Notes: a model not told the origin generated them from the letters alone. A stretch of DNA of 64,000 bases from Deinococcus indicus (GCF_002198095.1 NZ_NHMK01000031.1:1-64000); one strand, 5' to 3'; numbered from the stretch's first letter, positions 23,403 to 37,183 are shown. Numbers and translations: made by a program.

Positions 23403-24383
23403 ATGTACGACCCGAGCATGCGGGTACTGACCGTGCTGGAACTCCTGCAGGCGCACGAGGAGGTCAGCGGCGCCGAACTGGCCCGCCGCCTGGAAGTCAG
23501 CCCCCGCACCGTGCAGCGCTACGTGGCCCGTCTTCAAGACCTCGGCATTCCCGTCGAGGGCCGCCGGGGCGTGGGCGGCGCATACCGCCTGAAGGCCGGG
23601 TTCCGCCTGCCCCCGCTGATGTTCACGCCCGAGGAGGCGCTGGCCGCCGCGCTGGGACTGCGGACCCTGCGGCACCTGGGCCTGCACGCCCTGGCCCCCG
23701 CCGCGCAGGGCGCCAGCGCCAAACTGTCGCGCAGCCTCCCGCACGACCTGCGCGCCGACATGCTGGCCCTGGAAGGCAGCGTGCAGTTCGACACCGGCCC
23801 CTGGGTGGCCCCCACCGACGCGCAGTTGCTCGCGGCGCTGCTGCGGGCCGTGCGCGACGCCTGCACCGTCACCTTCACGTACGCCGCCCCCGACGCCCCC
23901 GAGACGCGGCGGGACGCGGACGTTCACCGGGTGGTGCATCTGGAGGGGCGCTGGTATGCGGTCGCGGACTGCCACCTGCGCGGGGCGCGACGTTCGTTCC
24001 GGCTGGACCGCATGAGCGCCCTGAGCGTGCAGGACCGCCACTTCAGGCGGGAAGCGGACCTCGACGCCGCCGCGTACCTGCGCTCCACGCTGCGCGCCCC
24101 GAAACCCACCCACGCCATCAGCGTGTGGCTGGACTGCCCCCCGGAGGACCTGCGCGGCCGGGTGTCCACCTGGGGCACCGAACTGCGCCCAGACGCCCAC
24201 GGCACGCGCCTGACCACCACCCGCGAGGGCCTGAGCGGCTTCGCGGCGTTCCTGCTGGGCCTGGACTGCTCCTTCCGGGTGGACAGCCCGCCCGAACTGC
24301 GCGCCGAGTTCGCCCGGCTGGCCGAGCGCTGCGCCGCGCACGCCGGCCCGGCTCCTGCCAGCCCTGCGTACACTGGGGCATGA
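23403..24383 (+). CDS. HTH and WYL-domain transcriptional regulator
   Basis: 326 residues. The N-terminal winged helix has VSGAELARRLEVSPRTVQRYVARLQDLGIPVEG and GVGGAYRLKAGFRLPPLMFT; a WYL ligand domain follows with GRWYAVADCHLRGARRSFRLDRM, and a C-terminal WCX-like extension. WYL regulators often respond to small ligands or nucleic acids. It is divergent from the DinB operon and overlaps the downstream Fe-S gene by 4 bp. Leaderless start (TACCAT, 6 nt upstream). Confidence 0.88.
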   Translation: MYDPSMRVLTVLELLQAHEEVSGAELARRLEVSPRTVQRYVARLQDLGIPVEGRRGVGGAYRLKAGFRLPPLMFTPEEALAAALGLRTLRHLGLHALAPAAQGASAKLSRSLPHDLRADMLALEGSVQFDTGPWVAPTDAQLLAALLRAVRDACTVTFTYAAPDAPETRRDADVHRVVHLEGRWYAVADCHLRGARRSFRLDRMSALSVQDRHFRREADLDAAAYLRSTLRAPKPTHAISVWLDCPPEDLRGRVSTWGTELRPDAHGTRLTTTREGLSGFAAFLLGLDCSFRVDSPPELRAEFARLAERCAAHAGPAPASPAYTGA

Positions 24384-24829
24384 CCACGCCCACCAACGAG
24401 GAACTGGCGCAGGGCCGGGCGTACACGGCCCCCGGCATCACGGTCTACTACGACGCGCGGCGCTGCCTGCACGTCGCCAGCTGCGTACGTGGCCTGCCCG
24501 GCGTGTTCGACCCGGCGGCCCGCCCGTGGATTCAGCCCGCGAACGCCGGTGCCGATGCGGTCGCGGCGGTCGTCCGCACCTGCCCCACCGGGGCGCTGCA
24601 CTACGTCCTGGAAGGACAGGAGGCCGAGATGCCCGACGAGACCACCACCATCACCCCCAGCCCCGACGGCCCGCTGATGATCCGGGGCAACCTCGTGATC
24701 GACACGCCGCAGGGCGAGCAGCGCGAGGTACGCGCCGCGCTGTGCCGCTGCGGCCACAGCGGGAACAAACCCTACTGCGACGGCACGCACGCGACCGTCG
24801 GCTGGACCAGCGCGCCCGATCCCTCGTAG
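24380..24829 (+). CDS. YjdI-like and CDGSH iron-sulfur domain protein
   Basis: 149 residues. The N-terminal half resembles YjdI, a divergent 4Fe-4S mono-cluster domain (YYDARRCLHVASCVRGLPGVFD plus a Cys in RTCPTG). The C-terminal half is a CDGSH-type 2Fe-2S domain with CRCGHSGNKPYCDGTH, the three Cys and one His ligands all present. Probably an electron-transfer or redox-sensing protein. The ATG overlaps the stop of the regulator gene (ATGA); TACACT 5 nt upstream may also allow separate leaderless expression. Confidence 0.86.
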   Translation: MTTPTNEELAQGRAYTAPGITVYYDARRCLHVASCVRGLPGVFDPAARPWIQPANAGADAVAAVVRTCPTGALHYVLEGQEAEMPDETTTITPSPDGPLMIRGNLVIDTPQGEQREVRAALCRCGHSGNKPYCDGTHATVGWTSAPDPS

Positions 24830-24871
24830 CGCGGCGGGACAGAACTGCGCGCAGCAGACGTACACTACGCT

Positions 24872-26191
24872 ATGACTGACTCAACGCTGAATGCCGTGAA
24901 CATTCCCGACCTGATCCGCAAGAAACGCGACGGCGAGGAACACACCCGCCAGGAACTGGAACAACTCGTGCTGGGCTACACGCGCGGCGACGTGCCGGAC
25001 TACCAGATGAGCGCGTGGCTGATGGCCGTGTTCCTGCGCGGCATGGCCGAACAGGAAACCGCCGACCTGACCATGGTCATGGCCGAGAGCGGCGACCTGA
25101 TGAACCTCGGGGACCTGCCGCGCACGGTGGACAAGCACTCCACCGGCGGCGTGGGCGACAAGACCAGCCTGATCCTGACGCCCATGCTGGCCGCACTGGG
25201 CCAGACGGTCGCCAAGATGAGCGGGCGCGGGCTGGCGCACACCGGCGGCACCATCGACAAGCTGGAAAGCATTCCCGGCTGGACCAGCGAACTCGACGAG
25301 GACCGCTTCATCGCGCAGGCCCGCGAGATCGGCCTCGCGCTCGTGGGCCAGAGCAAGGACCTCGCCCCGGCCGACGGGAAACTGTACGCGCTGCGGGACG
25401 TGACCGCCACCGTGGACTGCCTGCCACTGATCGCCAGCTCGATCATGAGCAAGAAACTCGCGTCCGGCGCGCACACGGTCGTGCTGGACGTGAAGGTGGG
25501 CGCCGGGGCGTTCATGCGCACCCTGGACGCCGGGCGCGGACTGGCCCGCGCGATGGTGGACATCGGCACCCGCGCCGGACGGCAGGTGCGCGCCGTCCTG
25601 ACCGACATGGACACCCCGCTGGGCCACATGGCCGGCAACTCCCTGGAAGTGCTGGAGGCCCTGGCGACCCTGCGCGGCGAGGGCCCGCAGGACCTGACCG
25701 AACTGTGCGTGGCGCTGGCCGTCGAGGCGCTGGCCGCCCAGGGCGAGGACGAAACGCAGGCGCGCGAGCGGGCGCTGGCGACCCTGCACGACGGGTCGGC
25801 CCTGGCGAAGTTCCGGGCGTTCATCGAGGCGCAGGGCGGCGACGCCACCTACGTGGACGACATCAGCAAATTCGACGTGGCGCCCGGCCGCGCCGACGTG
25901 ACCGCCACCGAGTCCGGCTTCGTGGCGGGCATCGACGCCCTGAGCGTGGGCCGCGCCGTGCTGGCCCTCGGCGGGGGCCGCGAACGCAAGGGCGAGGCCA
26001 TCGATCACGGCGTGGGCGTGGAGCTGCTGCGCAAGCCCGGCGAGGCCGTGCAGGCCGGCGACAGCGTGGTCCGCATCTACCACAGAGGCGGGCGCGGCCT
26101 GGACGTCGCGCAGCGCCTGCTGGCCGGGGGCCTCAGCGTCAGCGCGCAGGCGCCTGCCCCGGACGACCTGATCCTCGACCGCGTGTTCTGA
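24872..26191 (+). CDS. pdp: Pyrimidine-nucleoside phosphorylase
   Basis: 439 residues of the thymidine/pyrimidine-nucleoside phosphorylase family, which splits uridine or thymidine with phosphate to base and pentose-1-phosphate for salvage. Signatures are [13 protein letters not shown] (phosphate loop), [20 protein letters not shown] and [22 protein letters not shown]. The bacterial dimeric PyNP type is favoured over DeoA, but the substrate range is not certain. TACACT (24861-24866) lies 5 nt before the ATG (leaderless). Confidence 0.92.
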   Translation: MTDSTLNAVNIPDLIRKKRDGEEHTRQELEQLVLGYTRGDVPDYQMSAWLMAVFLRGMAEQETADLTMVMAESGDLMNLGDLPRTVDKHSTGGVGDKTSLILTPMLAALGQTVAKMSGRGLAHTGGTIDKLESIPGWTSELDEDRFIAQAREIGLALVGQSKDLAPADGKLYALRDVTATVDCLPLIASSIMSKKLASGAHTVVLDVKVGAGAFMRTLDAGRGLARAMVDIGTRAGRQVRAVLTDMDTPLGHMAGNSLEVLEALATLRGEGPQDLTELCVALAVEALAAQGEDETQARERALATLHDGSALAKFRAFIEAQGGDATYVDDISKFDVAPGRADVTATESGFVAGIDALSVGRAVLALGGGRERKGEAIDHGVGVELLRKPGEAVQAGDSVVRIYHRGGRGLDVAQRLLAGGLSVSAQAPAPDDLILDRVF

Positions 26192-26201
26192 ACGGCGTTG
26201 A

Positions 26202-26263
26202 AAGTCGAAAGTTGATGGTTGATGGAAGGGAACCCCTCTCCATCGACCATCAACTTTTGACCA
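26202..26263. repeat. Imperfect palindrome between convergent genes
   Basis: The core inverted repeat is GTTGATGGTTGATGGA (26211-26226) / TCCATCGACCATCAAC (26239-26254) with one mismatch, extended by AAAGTCGAAA against TTTTGACC. It lies between pdp (+) and the FtsB-like gene (-) and probably acts as a bidirectional terminator. Its iterated GATGGTT units recall the hairpin at 5188-5233. Confidence 0.6.
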
Positions 26264-26272
26264 TCACCGCCC

Positions 26273-26674
26273 CTACGGAACGCGTAGGGCCTTGCAGTTC
26301 TCGCCGGGTGGGCTGTCCGGGGCGTCGCTGGCGACCACGACGCGTTCGTTCTTGCCCACGAATCCCCGGCAGCGGGCCAGGGCGCGCAGGTACTCGGGGT
26401 CCTGGCTGGCCCTGACGGCGTCCCTGAGGATCTGCACGTCGCGTTCCAGGGTCTCCACGCGCGCCTGGGTCTGGCGGGTCTCGGCACTCCAGGTGACGGT
26501 GCGGTACACCGAGTTGCCCAGCTGGAAGGTCAGTTGCACGATGCCCAGCGCGGCGAGCAGGCTGGCGACCATCATGGTCAGCGGCAGCCGTTGCAGGCGC
26601 TGGAGGTGCCGTTCGATGCGCTCCAGCCACGGTTCCCGCGCCGGGGGGACTGGGGGGGGCGGTGCGTCGGTCAC
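26273..26674 (-). CDS. FtsB/DivIC-like septum-formation protein
   Basis: 133 residues: a Pro-rich cytoplasmic N-terminus, one transmembrane helix (LTMMVASLLAALGIVQLTF, about 32-50), a coiled coil (RQTQARVETLERDVQILRDAV) and the FtsB-like end DPEYLRALARCRGFVGKNERVVV. This order matches the bitopic divisome proteins FtsB/DivIC. The longest frame is 51 codons longer, but TATGCT (26682-26687) ends 7 nt before the GTG at 26674, which marks a leaderless GTG start. Confidence 0.72.
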   Translation of the reverse strand: MTDAPPPPVPPAREPWLERIERHLQRLQRLPLTMMVASLLAALGIVQLTFQLGNSVYRTVTWSAETRQTQARVETLERDVQILRDAVRASQDPEYLRALARCRGFVGKNERVVVASDAPDSPPGENCKALRVP

Positions 26675-26814
26675 GCGGGTCAGCATAGCGCGGCCCCCGG
26701 ATGGGAGGCGTGAGAAACGGGCGGAGCGGGGCGCCCGGAAAGCTGCCGTCAGGGCGGTTCTCGCTGGCGGCGGCGGTGCGGTGGCGGTGCGGGGAACTGC
26801 TCTACACTGCGGGC

Positions 26815-27288
26815 ATGACAGTGGCATCCGAGGTGGGGAGCGGCGCGGCCGCAGCGGGCGGCGGGCGCATTCCGGCGCTGAACTGGGGCGACGCGCACCG
26901 CACGGTGATCCAGTTGCGGTACGGCGACCTGGACGCCATGGGGCACGTGAACAACGCCCGCTACGCCGAGTTTCTGGAGGTGGCGCGCATGGACCTGTCG
27001 CGCGCGCTGGACCTGCGGGACGCCGACGACCGGTCGGTGCTGGCGCGGCTGGAACTGGATTACGTGCGGGACATCCGGCTGGGGCAGGAGGTCGTGATCG
27101 AGACGCTGATCGAGCGGCTGGGCCGCACCAGCTGGACGGGCGTGGCCCGCATCCTGGCGGATGGGGTGCCGTGCGCGTTCGCGCGGTCGGTGCAGGTGCG
27201 CGTGGATGATCAGGGCGCGCCGCTGGCCATTCCGGCCGGGTTTGCCGGGCGGGTCGCGCCGGTCATGGTGCGGGGGGCCGGGTCGTGA
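26815..27288 (+). CDS. Acyl-CoA thioesterase, 4HBT hotdog family
   Basis: 157 residues with the hotdog signature YGDLDAMGHVNNARYAEFLEVARMDL, in which the Asp-x-MGHVNN region carries the catalytic residues, and VVIETLIERLGRTSWTG in the second half. The family hydrolyses acyl-CoA or 4-hydroxybenzoyl-CoA-like thioesters; substrate unknown. TACACT (26803-26808) lies 6 nt before this ATG, so the 38 upstream codons in frame are not used. Its stop overlaps the GTG of the next gene. Confidence 0.88.
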   Translation: MTVASEVGSGAAAAGGGRIPALNWGDAHRTVIQLRYGDLDAMGHVNNARYAEFLEVARMDLSRALDLRDADDRSVLARLELDYVRDIRLGQEVVIETLIERLGRTSWTGVARILADGVPCAFARSVQVRVDDQGAPLAIPAGFAGRVAPVMVRGAGS

Positions 27289-27614
27289 GCGCCGCCTACG
27301 AGGACCGGGCGCTGTACCAGGGGGACGTGTGGGTGCGGATCGACACCCTGCCGCGCATCATGGCGGAGGGCTGGCGGCGCAACCTGATGGACGGCGGGGT
27401 GGTCAGCGTGGTGCGCACGCCGTTCCAGTGGTCGATGGGCAGCCCCGTGATCGAGATCGAGACGGGCGGCTACCAGGGCGACGTGGGCCTGTACGTGCCC
27501 GAGGTGCAGCTCGCCGAGGCGCTGGCCCTGCTGGGCTTCGAACCCGAGGAAGCGGCGGACGGCGGGGACGTCACGGTGGGCGGCGCATCGGGCGAGGACT
27601 CCTCCGGAGACTGA
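27285..27614 (+). CDS. Hypothetical protein coupled to the thioesterase
   Basis: 109 residues, soluble, with an acidic low-complexity tail (EPEEAADGGDVTVGGASGEDSSGD). No family recognised. It starts at a GTG inside the 4-bp GTGA overlap with the thioesterase gene, so translation is coupled and the two products may work together. The repeat copy C begins on its stop codon. Confidence 0.65.
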   Translation: MSAAYEDRALYQGDVWVRIDTLPRIMAEGWRRNLMDGGVVSVVRTPFQWSMGSPVIEIETGGYQGDVGLYVPEVQLAEALALLGFEPEEAADGGDVTVGGASGEDSSGD

Positions 27615-27773
27615 GACGGACTCCGATGGAATGGGCTGCACAGCCCGCCGGGTCCGGGCGGAGGCGACCCGGAGAGCTACCGCGCACAGAAGGAGAGAAA
27701 CGCCCCTTCGGACGTGGAGCTGGCAGGGGCGGTGAAGTTCCGGATTGTCGGCGAAGCGAACGGCAGTCCGTAT
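27614..27773 (+). repeat. Stop-codon-associated repeat, copy C (160 bp)
   Basis: The left end reads AGACGGACTCCGATGGAATGGGCTG, beginning on the A of TGA; the right end is CGGCAGTCCGTAT. It is the most diverged full-length copy: the left hairpin has lost its far arm and the middle is GC-enriched. Confidence 0.8.
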
Positions 27774-27962
27774 GAATTCTGTCGGCCTGCAACCATAACT
27801 GGGGTGGGGGGCGGCGCGGTACAGTGAGCGGCGCAGCACTGACGTCCTTCACCTCCTCGTTCCGGCCGGGGGCCTGAACGGCAGCGGGAACCCCGACTGG
27901 AAGCGTTCCCAGCTGCGGCGCCCGCCCCCCGCCCAGATTTCACAGCAGACCCAGGAGCCCGC
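27774..27962 (+). promoter_or_regulatory. Leader region of the ROK kinase gene
   Basis: Between repeat copy C and the kinase gene. A TACAGT box at 27820-27825 could be the -10, but no matching -35 is seen. An AGGAG lies 6 nt before the ATG at 27963, so this gene has a conventional ribosome-binding site and a leader of up to 130 nt. Confidence 0.35.
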
Positions 27963-28871
<909 letters not shown>

Positions 28872-28875
28872 ACCC

Positions 28876-29433
28876 ATGACGCTCGTGGCGGCTGCCGAAG
28901 CCTTCGCGCGGCCGTTCTACGACGCCCCGGAGCGGGCGTACCACACCGCCGCGCACGTCCAGTCCCTGATCCGGGCGCTGGGCGGGCGCGGCGTGCTCAC
29001 GCCGGAACTGGAACTGGCGGCGTGGGGGCACGACCTGATCTACGATCCGCGCGCCGCCGACAACGAGGAACGCAGCGCGGACGTGTTCAGCTCGTGGCTG
29101 GCCGCACAGAGAGCCGGTGGGGACGTGCAGGCGCAGGTGCGGGACCTGATTCTCGCCACGCGCCACACCACACCCCCGACCACGCGGGCCGGGGCGCTGT
29201 TCGTGGACGCGGACCTGGGCATCCTGGGCGCCGACCCCGACGACTTCGACGCCTACGACCGCGCCATCCGCGCCGAGTACGCGCACGTTCCGGACGGCGC
29301 CTACCGGGCGGGTCGCTCGGGGGTGCTGCGCGGTTTCCTGAGCCGCGAGCGGCTGTTCCTCACGCCGGAATTCGCGGCGCTGGACGCCCCGGCACGCCTC
29401 AATCTGCGCCGGGCTCTGGAGCGGCTGGCATAG
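28876..29433 (+). CDS. HD-superfamily metal-dependent phosphohydrolase-like protein
   Basis: 185 residues. His residues in YHTAAHVQSLIRAL and the His-Asp pair in LAAWGHDLIYDP give the HD-type metal site, and ATRHTT and DADLGILG supply further ligands. The family is annotated as predicted phosphohydrolase; substrate unknown. It begins 4 nt after the ROK gene, so the two form an operon. The 3' end overlaps the convergent CoA-transferase gene by 35 bp. Confidence 0.8.
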   Translation: MTLVAAAEAFARPFYDAPERAYHTAAHVQSLIRALGGRGVLTPELELAAWGHDLIYDPRAADNEERSADVFSSWLAAQRAGGDVQAQVRDLILATRHTTPPTTRAGALFVDADLGILGADPDDFDAYDRAIRAEYAHVPDGAYRAGRSGVLRGFLSRERLFLTPEFAALDAPARLNLRRALERLA

Positions 29434-30610
29434 ACCCGGCCCTCCCTGGCAGTCCCAGTTCGGCCAGCAGCTCGGCGGTGTGCTGGCCGGGCGTGGGCGG
29501 CGCGCGGCGCACCGGCAGGGCCTCGCCACCAAAACGCCAGGGTGGGCTGGTCACGGTCGTCGCTCCCAGCGTGGGGTGCGGGACGGTCACGGCCACGCCA
29601 CGCGCCTGCACGTGCGGGTCCGCGAACACCTCGGCCAGATCGTTCACGGGGCCACACGGCACGCCCGCACGTTCCAGGCGGTCCATGACCTCCTGCCGCG
29701 AGTAACGGGCCAGTCCGGGCAGCATCCGGGTGTCCAGGTCCGCGCGGTGCGTCACGCGGCCCTCGTTCGTGGCGAGGCGGGCGTCCGCACCCAGGTCCGT
29801 CAGGTCCAGCGCCTCGCAGAAGCGCCGCCACAGCGCGTCGTTCCCCACCGCCACGTTCACGAACCCGTCCGCGCAGGGGAACGTTCCGTACGGCACGATG
29901 GACCGGTGATCGTTCCCGGTGGGCGTGGGCACCTCCCCGGTCGCCAGGAAACGGCCCACCTGCGAACTGCCCAGCGCCACCACGCTCTCGAGCAGGTTCA
30001 CGTCCACCCGCTCGCCGCGCCCGGTGCGTTCGCGGGCGTACAGCGCCGCCAGGATCGCCTGCGTGACCAGCGACCCCGCGAACACATCGGCCACCGCCAC
30101 ACCCACCCGCAGGGGCGGCCCGCCCGGCTCGCCGTTGTAACTCATCATGCCGCCCATGCCCTGCGCCACGACGTCGTACCCGGCCCGGTCCCGGTACGGG
30201 CCGTCCAGCCCGAAACCCGTGATGCTCGCGTAGATCAGGCGCGGGTGGGCGGCGCTCAGGGCCTCCCAGCCCAGGCCCAGGCGGTCCAGCGTGCCGGGCC
30301 GGAAGTTCTCGATCAGCACGTCACTCCCGGCGATCAGGCGGTGCGCGGCCTCCAGTCCGTCCGGGGTTTTCAGGTCCAGGGTCAGGCTGCGCTTGTTGCG
30401 GTTCACGCTCAGGAAGTAACTGCTCTCGCGGCCCCCCTCCCCCACCTGAAAGGGCGGCCCCCAGGCGCGCGTGTCGTCCCCGCCCGGCGGCTCGACCTTG
30501 ATCACGTCCGCGCCCAGGTCGCCCAGCAGCATGGTGGCGAACGGCCCGGTCAGCACCCGCGTGAAATCCGCGATCCGCACGCCGCTCAGGGGCAGGGTGG
30601 AGGGGGTCAC
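29399..30610 (-). CDS. Class III (CaiB/BaiF family) CoA-transferase
   Basis: 403 residues. The sequence LSGVRIADFTRVLTGPFATMLLGDLGADVIKVEPPGGDDTR is the family N-terminus, with SYFLSVNRNKRSLTLDLK, DVLIENFRPGTLDRLGLG (Asp region) and AGYDVVAQGMGGMM following. It moves CoA between organic acids; substrate unknown. The frame is open to 30748. The GTG at 30610 (MTPSTLPLSGVRI) fits the family start, although no ribosome-binding site is seen; a TATGCT box lies at 30720-30725. Its 3' end overlaps the HD gene on the other strand. Confidence 0.83.
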   Translation of the reverse strand: MTPSTLPLSGVRIADFTRVLTGPFATMLLGDLGADVIKVEPPGGDDTRAWGPPFQVGEGGRESSYFLSVNRNKRSLTLDLKTPDGLEAAHRLIAGSDVLIENFRPGTLDRLGLGWEALSAAHPRLIYASITGFGLDGPYRDRAGYDVVAQGMGGMMSYNGEPGGPPLRVGVAVADVFAGSLVTQAILAALYARERTGRGERVDVNLLESVVALGSSQVGRFLATGEVPTPTGNDHRSIVPYGTFPCADGFVNVAVGNDALWRRFCEALDLTDLGADARLATNEGRVTHRADLDTRMLPGLARYSRQEVMDRLERAGVPCGPVNDLAEVFADPHVQARGVAVTVPHPTLGATTVTSPPWRFGGEALPVRRAPPTPGQHTAELLAELGLPGRAGSMPAAPEPGAD

Positions 30611-30816
30611 GGGCGTGAAGGGCAGGGCAGGAGTGTGGGCATACGGGCACCTCGGAAGGATCAGACGGGCGCAGCCACAGGGCAGCGGCGCGGCGGGAAC
30701 AGGGTTGTGGTTGCCGCGCAGCATAGCGCGCCCGCACGCACAGCGCACAGAAAACCGCCCTCCGGGTGGGGGGCGGTCCGTGGAGCGCAGCTGTGGTGGA
30801 ACGCAGTTGCGTCTTC
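30611..30816 (-). other. Upstream region of the CoA-transferase gene
   Basis: No separate gene. It holds a minus-strand TATGCT at 30720-30725 that fits a -10, leaving a leader of about 100 nt, and otherwise only GC-rich sequence up to repeat copy D. Confidence 0.4.
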
Positions 30817-30952
30817 GTACGGATCCCGTCTGTTTCGTCGTTCACCCGGCACAGCACCGGGTGATCGACTCCACGCCCGGCATCCGCCTTGCTCCAACTC
30901 GCGTCCGCTCGGGTTGAACGGTTTTGACAGACCATTCAACCGGAGTTGTTCT
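30817..30952 (-). repeat. Stop-codon-associated repeat, copy D (136 bp, diverged)
   Basis: Read on the minus strand the left end (AGAACAACTCCGGTTGAATGG) begins on the last base of the atpD TGA and has lost the perfect ATACGG. The right end GACGGGATCCGTAC is kept. The middle carries substitutions in both hairpins, so it is an old copy. Confidence 0.75.
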
Positions 30953-31626
30953 CAGTCGGCGGCGCTGCCGTGGTTTCCGGCCTGCGCGTTGGCCTTGTCC
31001 TTGGCGGCTTCGGCTTCCAGTTTCGCCTTGATCTTCTTCAGGGTGAAGCTGGCCTCGCGTTCGCGCTGGTCGAGCACCCCGCGGATGAAGCGGATGTCCT
31101 CCTGAATGCCCGGAATGCGGATCTGTTCCAGGGCGTTCACGCGGCGGCTGGTCTTCTTGATTTCCTCGCCGATGCGGCGCAGTTTCGTCTCGGTCGCGGC
31201 GACCTTGACGATGGCCTCCAGCACCCCGCCGAAGTCGGTGGCGGCCTGGATGGTGCGCGCGCCGACGTTGATGGGGCTGAACGTGGCGGCGTTGCGACGC
31301 TCCGGGATCTCGATCTTGGGGACCTTCACGCCGTAGATGCTCACGATCTGCATGTCGACGGCGTAGTCGCCGCTGCCGGCGAGGCTGAGGCTCTCGACGG
31401 CCTCGGGGCTGTCCCAGGCTTTCGCGCCGAACAGGCTGGTGTACGCGCCCTTGCTGACGCCGGCGAGTTCCTCGCGCGCGGCGAGGGCGTCCTTGACGAG
31501 CGCGAAGAACTCGCCGATGAGGGCGTCACGCTTGCGTTTCAGGAGGTCCGCGCCGCTCTGAGCGGTTTTCAGGCTGGCCTTGCTGGCCAGCATGGCGCTG
31601 CGGGTGGGGCTGATCTGTTCTGCCAT
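30952..31626 (-). CDS. atpD: V/A-type ATP synthase subunit D (central stalk)
   Basis: 224 residues, largely two long helices: ISPTRSAMLASKASLKTAQSGADLLKRKRDALIGEF at the N-terminus and ALEQIRIPGIQEDIRFIRGVLDQREREASFTLKKIKAKLE at the C-terminus, the rotor axle of V/A-ATPases. The tail is Lys/Ala rich. A strong AGGGAGGTG ribosome-binding site precedes the ATG. It is the last gene of the ATP synthase operon, 82 bp after atpB, and is followed by repeat copy D. Confidence 0.95.
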   Translation of the reverse strand: MAEQISPTRSAMLASKASLKTAQSGADLLKRKRDALIGEFFALVKDALAAREELAGVSKGAYTSLFGAKAWDSPEAVESLSLAGSGDYAVDMQIVSIYGVKVPKIEIPERRNAATFSPINVGARTIQAATDFGGVLEAIVKVAATETKLRRIGEEIKKTSRRVNALEQIRIPGIQEDIRFIRGVLDQREREASFTLKKIKAKLEAEAAKDKANAQAGNHGSAAD

Positions 31627-31708
31627 AAGTATTCACCTCCCTGGTCGGTCGGTCATGACGGAAGGCGGGAAGTCCAGGCTGGGGGCCGGGCCGCCTTCCG
31701 TCAGGGGG

Positions 31709-34863
<3,155 letters not shown>

Positions 34864-34877
34864 TTGGTACTCCTTGG

Positions 34878-34980
34878 GAGGGGCAGAAGGCGGAAGGCCG
34901 ATGGCAGAAGGCCGCGAGCGAGAACGCTCGAGCTTCTTCTGTGTTGTTGCCATCTGCTATCTGCCATCTGCCTTCAACCT
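34878..34980. repeat. Intercistronic palindromic repeat in the ATP synthase operon
   Basis: An imperfect inverted repeat: GAAGGCGGAAGGCCGATGGCAG on the left pairs with GCCATCTGCTATCTGCCATCTGCCTTC-type sequence on the right, enclosing a small hairpin CGAGCG-AGAA-CGCTCG (34915-34930). It shares the ATGGCAGA/ATCTGCCAT unit with the hairpin at 5188-5233. It sits between atpF and atpA and could tune the relative output of the two halves of the operon. Confidence 0.65.
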
Positions 34981-34985
34981 CCGTT

Positions 34986-35326
34986 TTACAGTTTGATGTC
35001 GAAGCCGATGGTGTCGCGCACCAGCTTGCCCATGTAGGCCTTGGCGTCGACGGTGTCCGGGTTGAACGCGTCGCGCAGGCTGGGGATGGGCAGCAGGATC
35101 GGCAGGTCGCGGCCCCGCATGACGCGGGCGGTGGCGGTGACGGGATCGGCGATCAGGCCGGTGTCCACGGCGATCAGGCCGTAGGTGCCGCTGACGATCA
35201 CGCGTTCCAGTTCGGCCACGGCCGTCTCGGCGGTCGCCTCGATCACCTCGGCGCCCGCGAGGCGGTAGCCGGTGGCGGTCTCGGCGTCGCTGAGTACGGC
35301 GACACGCTGGGTGGAGGTGCTTTTGG

Positions 35327-35330
<4 letters not shown>
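34986..35330 (-). CDS. atpF: V/A-type ATP synthase subunit F
   Basis: 114 residues with an alpha/beta fold (RVAVLSDAETATGYRLAGAEVIEA, YGLIAVDTGLI, LPILLPIPSLRDAF). A small rotor-associated subunit that binds the D subunit and can modulate ATPase activity. Its start overlaps the stop of atpC by 4 bp. The Deinococcus-Thermus order C-F-A-B-D is preserved. Confidence 0.93.
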
Positions 35331-36304
<974 letters not shown>

Positions 36305-36312
36305 GTCGGTCC

Positions 36313-36882
36313 TTACTCGGCCAGCAGTCGGCTGATCTGCGGCGCGAGTTCACCGCGCACGCGGTCCAGTCGGCCGGTGAGGGTGTTCTGGATGCTGGAC
36401 TTGCCGCCGGGGCCGACCAGGCGCACGCCGGTCTTGACCTGCTCGTTCACGCGGACGTCCAGGGTGCGGCCCAGCTGGGCCAGCGCCTGACGGACGGCGT
36501 CGTGTTCGTTCAGGCTGGCCTCGACCGCCTCGGCGTTGGGCAGGACCTGCAGGGCCTCGCTGATCAGCTTCGCCAGGATCATGGGGTATTCGGGCGAGGT
36601 GACGCTGGAGTGCAGGTACTGCTCGGAGACCTTGAAGGCCTGGGCCTGCAGGGTGTCGGAGGAGGTCAGGCGCTGGGCGTTGCTGTCCAGGTCGGCGGCG
36701 CTGCGGGCGCGGACGAGTTCCGCCTGCCGCTGGTTGGCCAGCTGGCGGGTGCGGCTCTCGACGAGCGTCCGGGCGCGTTCCTGGGCGCCGGCGACGATCT
36801 GCTCGGCGCGGGCCTGCGCGTCGGCGCGGATGCGCTCGATTTCGGCCTGGGCTTCGTTTTCGAGGAGCTTGTCGAGCGCCAT
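36313..36882 (-). CDS. atpE: V/A-type ATP synthase subunit E (peripheral stalk)
   Basis: 189 residues. An N-terminal long Ala/Glu/Arg coiled coil (LLENEAQAEIERIRADAQARAEQIVAGAQERARTLVES) and a C-terminal globular head (VRVNEQVKTGVRLVGPGGKSSIQNTLTGRLDRVR), the E half of the E-G stator stalk. It starts one base after the atpK stop. Confidence 0.94.
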   Translation of the reverse strand: MALDKLLENEAQAEIERIRADAQARAEQIVAGAQERARTLVESRTRQLANQRQAELVRARSAADLDSNAQRLTSSDTLQAQAFKVSEQYLHSSVTSPEYPMILAKLISEALQVLPNAEAVEASLNEHDAVRQALAQLGRTLDVRVNEQVKTGVRLVGPGGKSSIQNTLTGRLDRVRGELAPQISRLLAE

Positions 36883-36883
36883 A

Positions 36884-37183
36884 TCAGATCAGGAACAGCG
36901 CAAGGAAGCCGAAGATGACCAGGGTTTCGGGCAGCAGGAAGTACAGCAGCAGGCCGCCGGCCTTGCTGGGGTCCTCGGCGACGGCGCCGACGAGGCTGGA
37001 GCCGATGCGGGCCTGGGCGATGCCGGTGCCGATGGCGCCGAGACCGAGGGCGAGGCCCTTACCGACGGCGATCAGGCCTTCCTGGCTGGAGTCAGAGGCG
37101 GCTTCGGCGGCTTCCTGGGCGAAACCGGTGCTGGCGAGGGCGAGGACGAGGGCAGCGACGGCGATCTTGTTGTACTGGGTCAT
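36884..37183 (-). CDS. atpK: V/A-type ATP synthase proteolipid subunit K (c-type)
   Basis: 99 residues. Two transmembrane helices form the membrane rotor ring; the ion-carrying carboxylate is Glu86 in LLPETLVIFGF. Unlike most c subunits the protein begins with a signal-peptide-like stretch (MTQYNKIAVAALVLALASTGFAQ) and an acidic segment. The ATG at 37183 is chosen over a GTG three codons upstream, because AGGAG lies 8 nt before it. Confidence 0.93.
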   Translation of the reverse strand: MTQYNKIAVAALVLALASTGFAQEAAEAASDSSQEGLIAVGKGLALGLGAIGTGIAQARIGSSLVGAVAEDPSKAGGLLLYFLLPETLVIFGFLALFLI

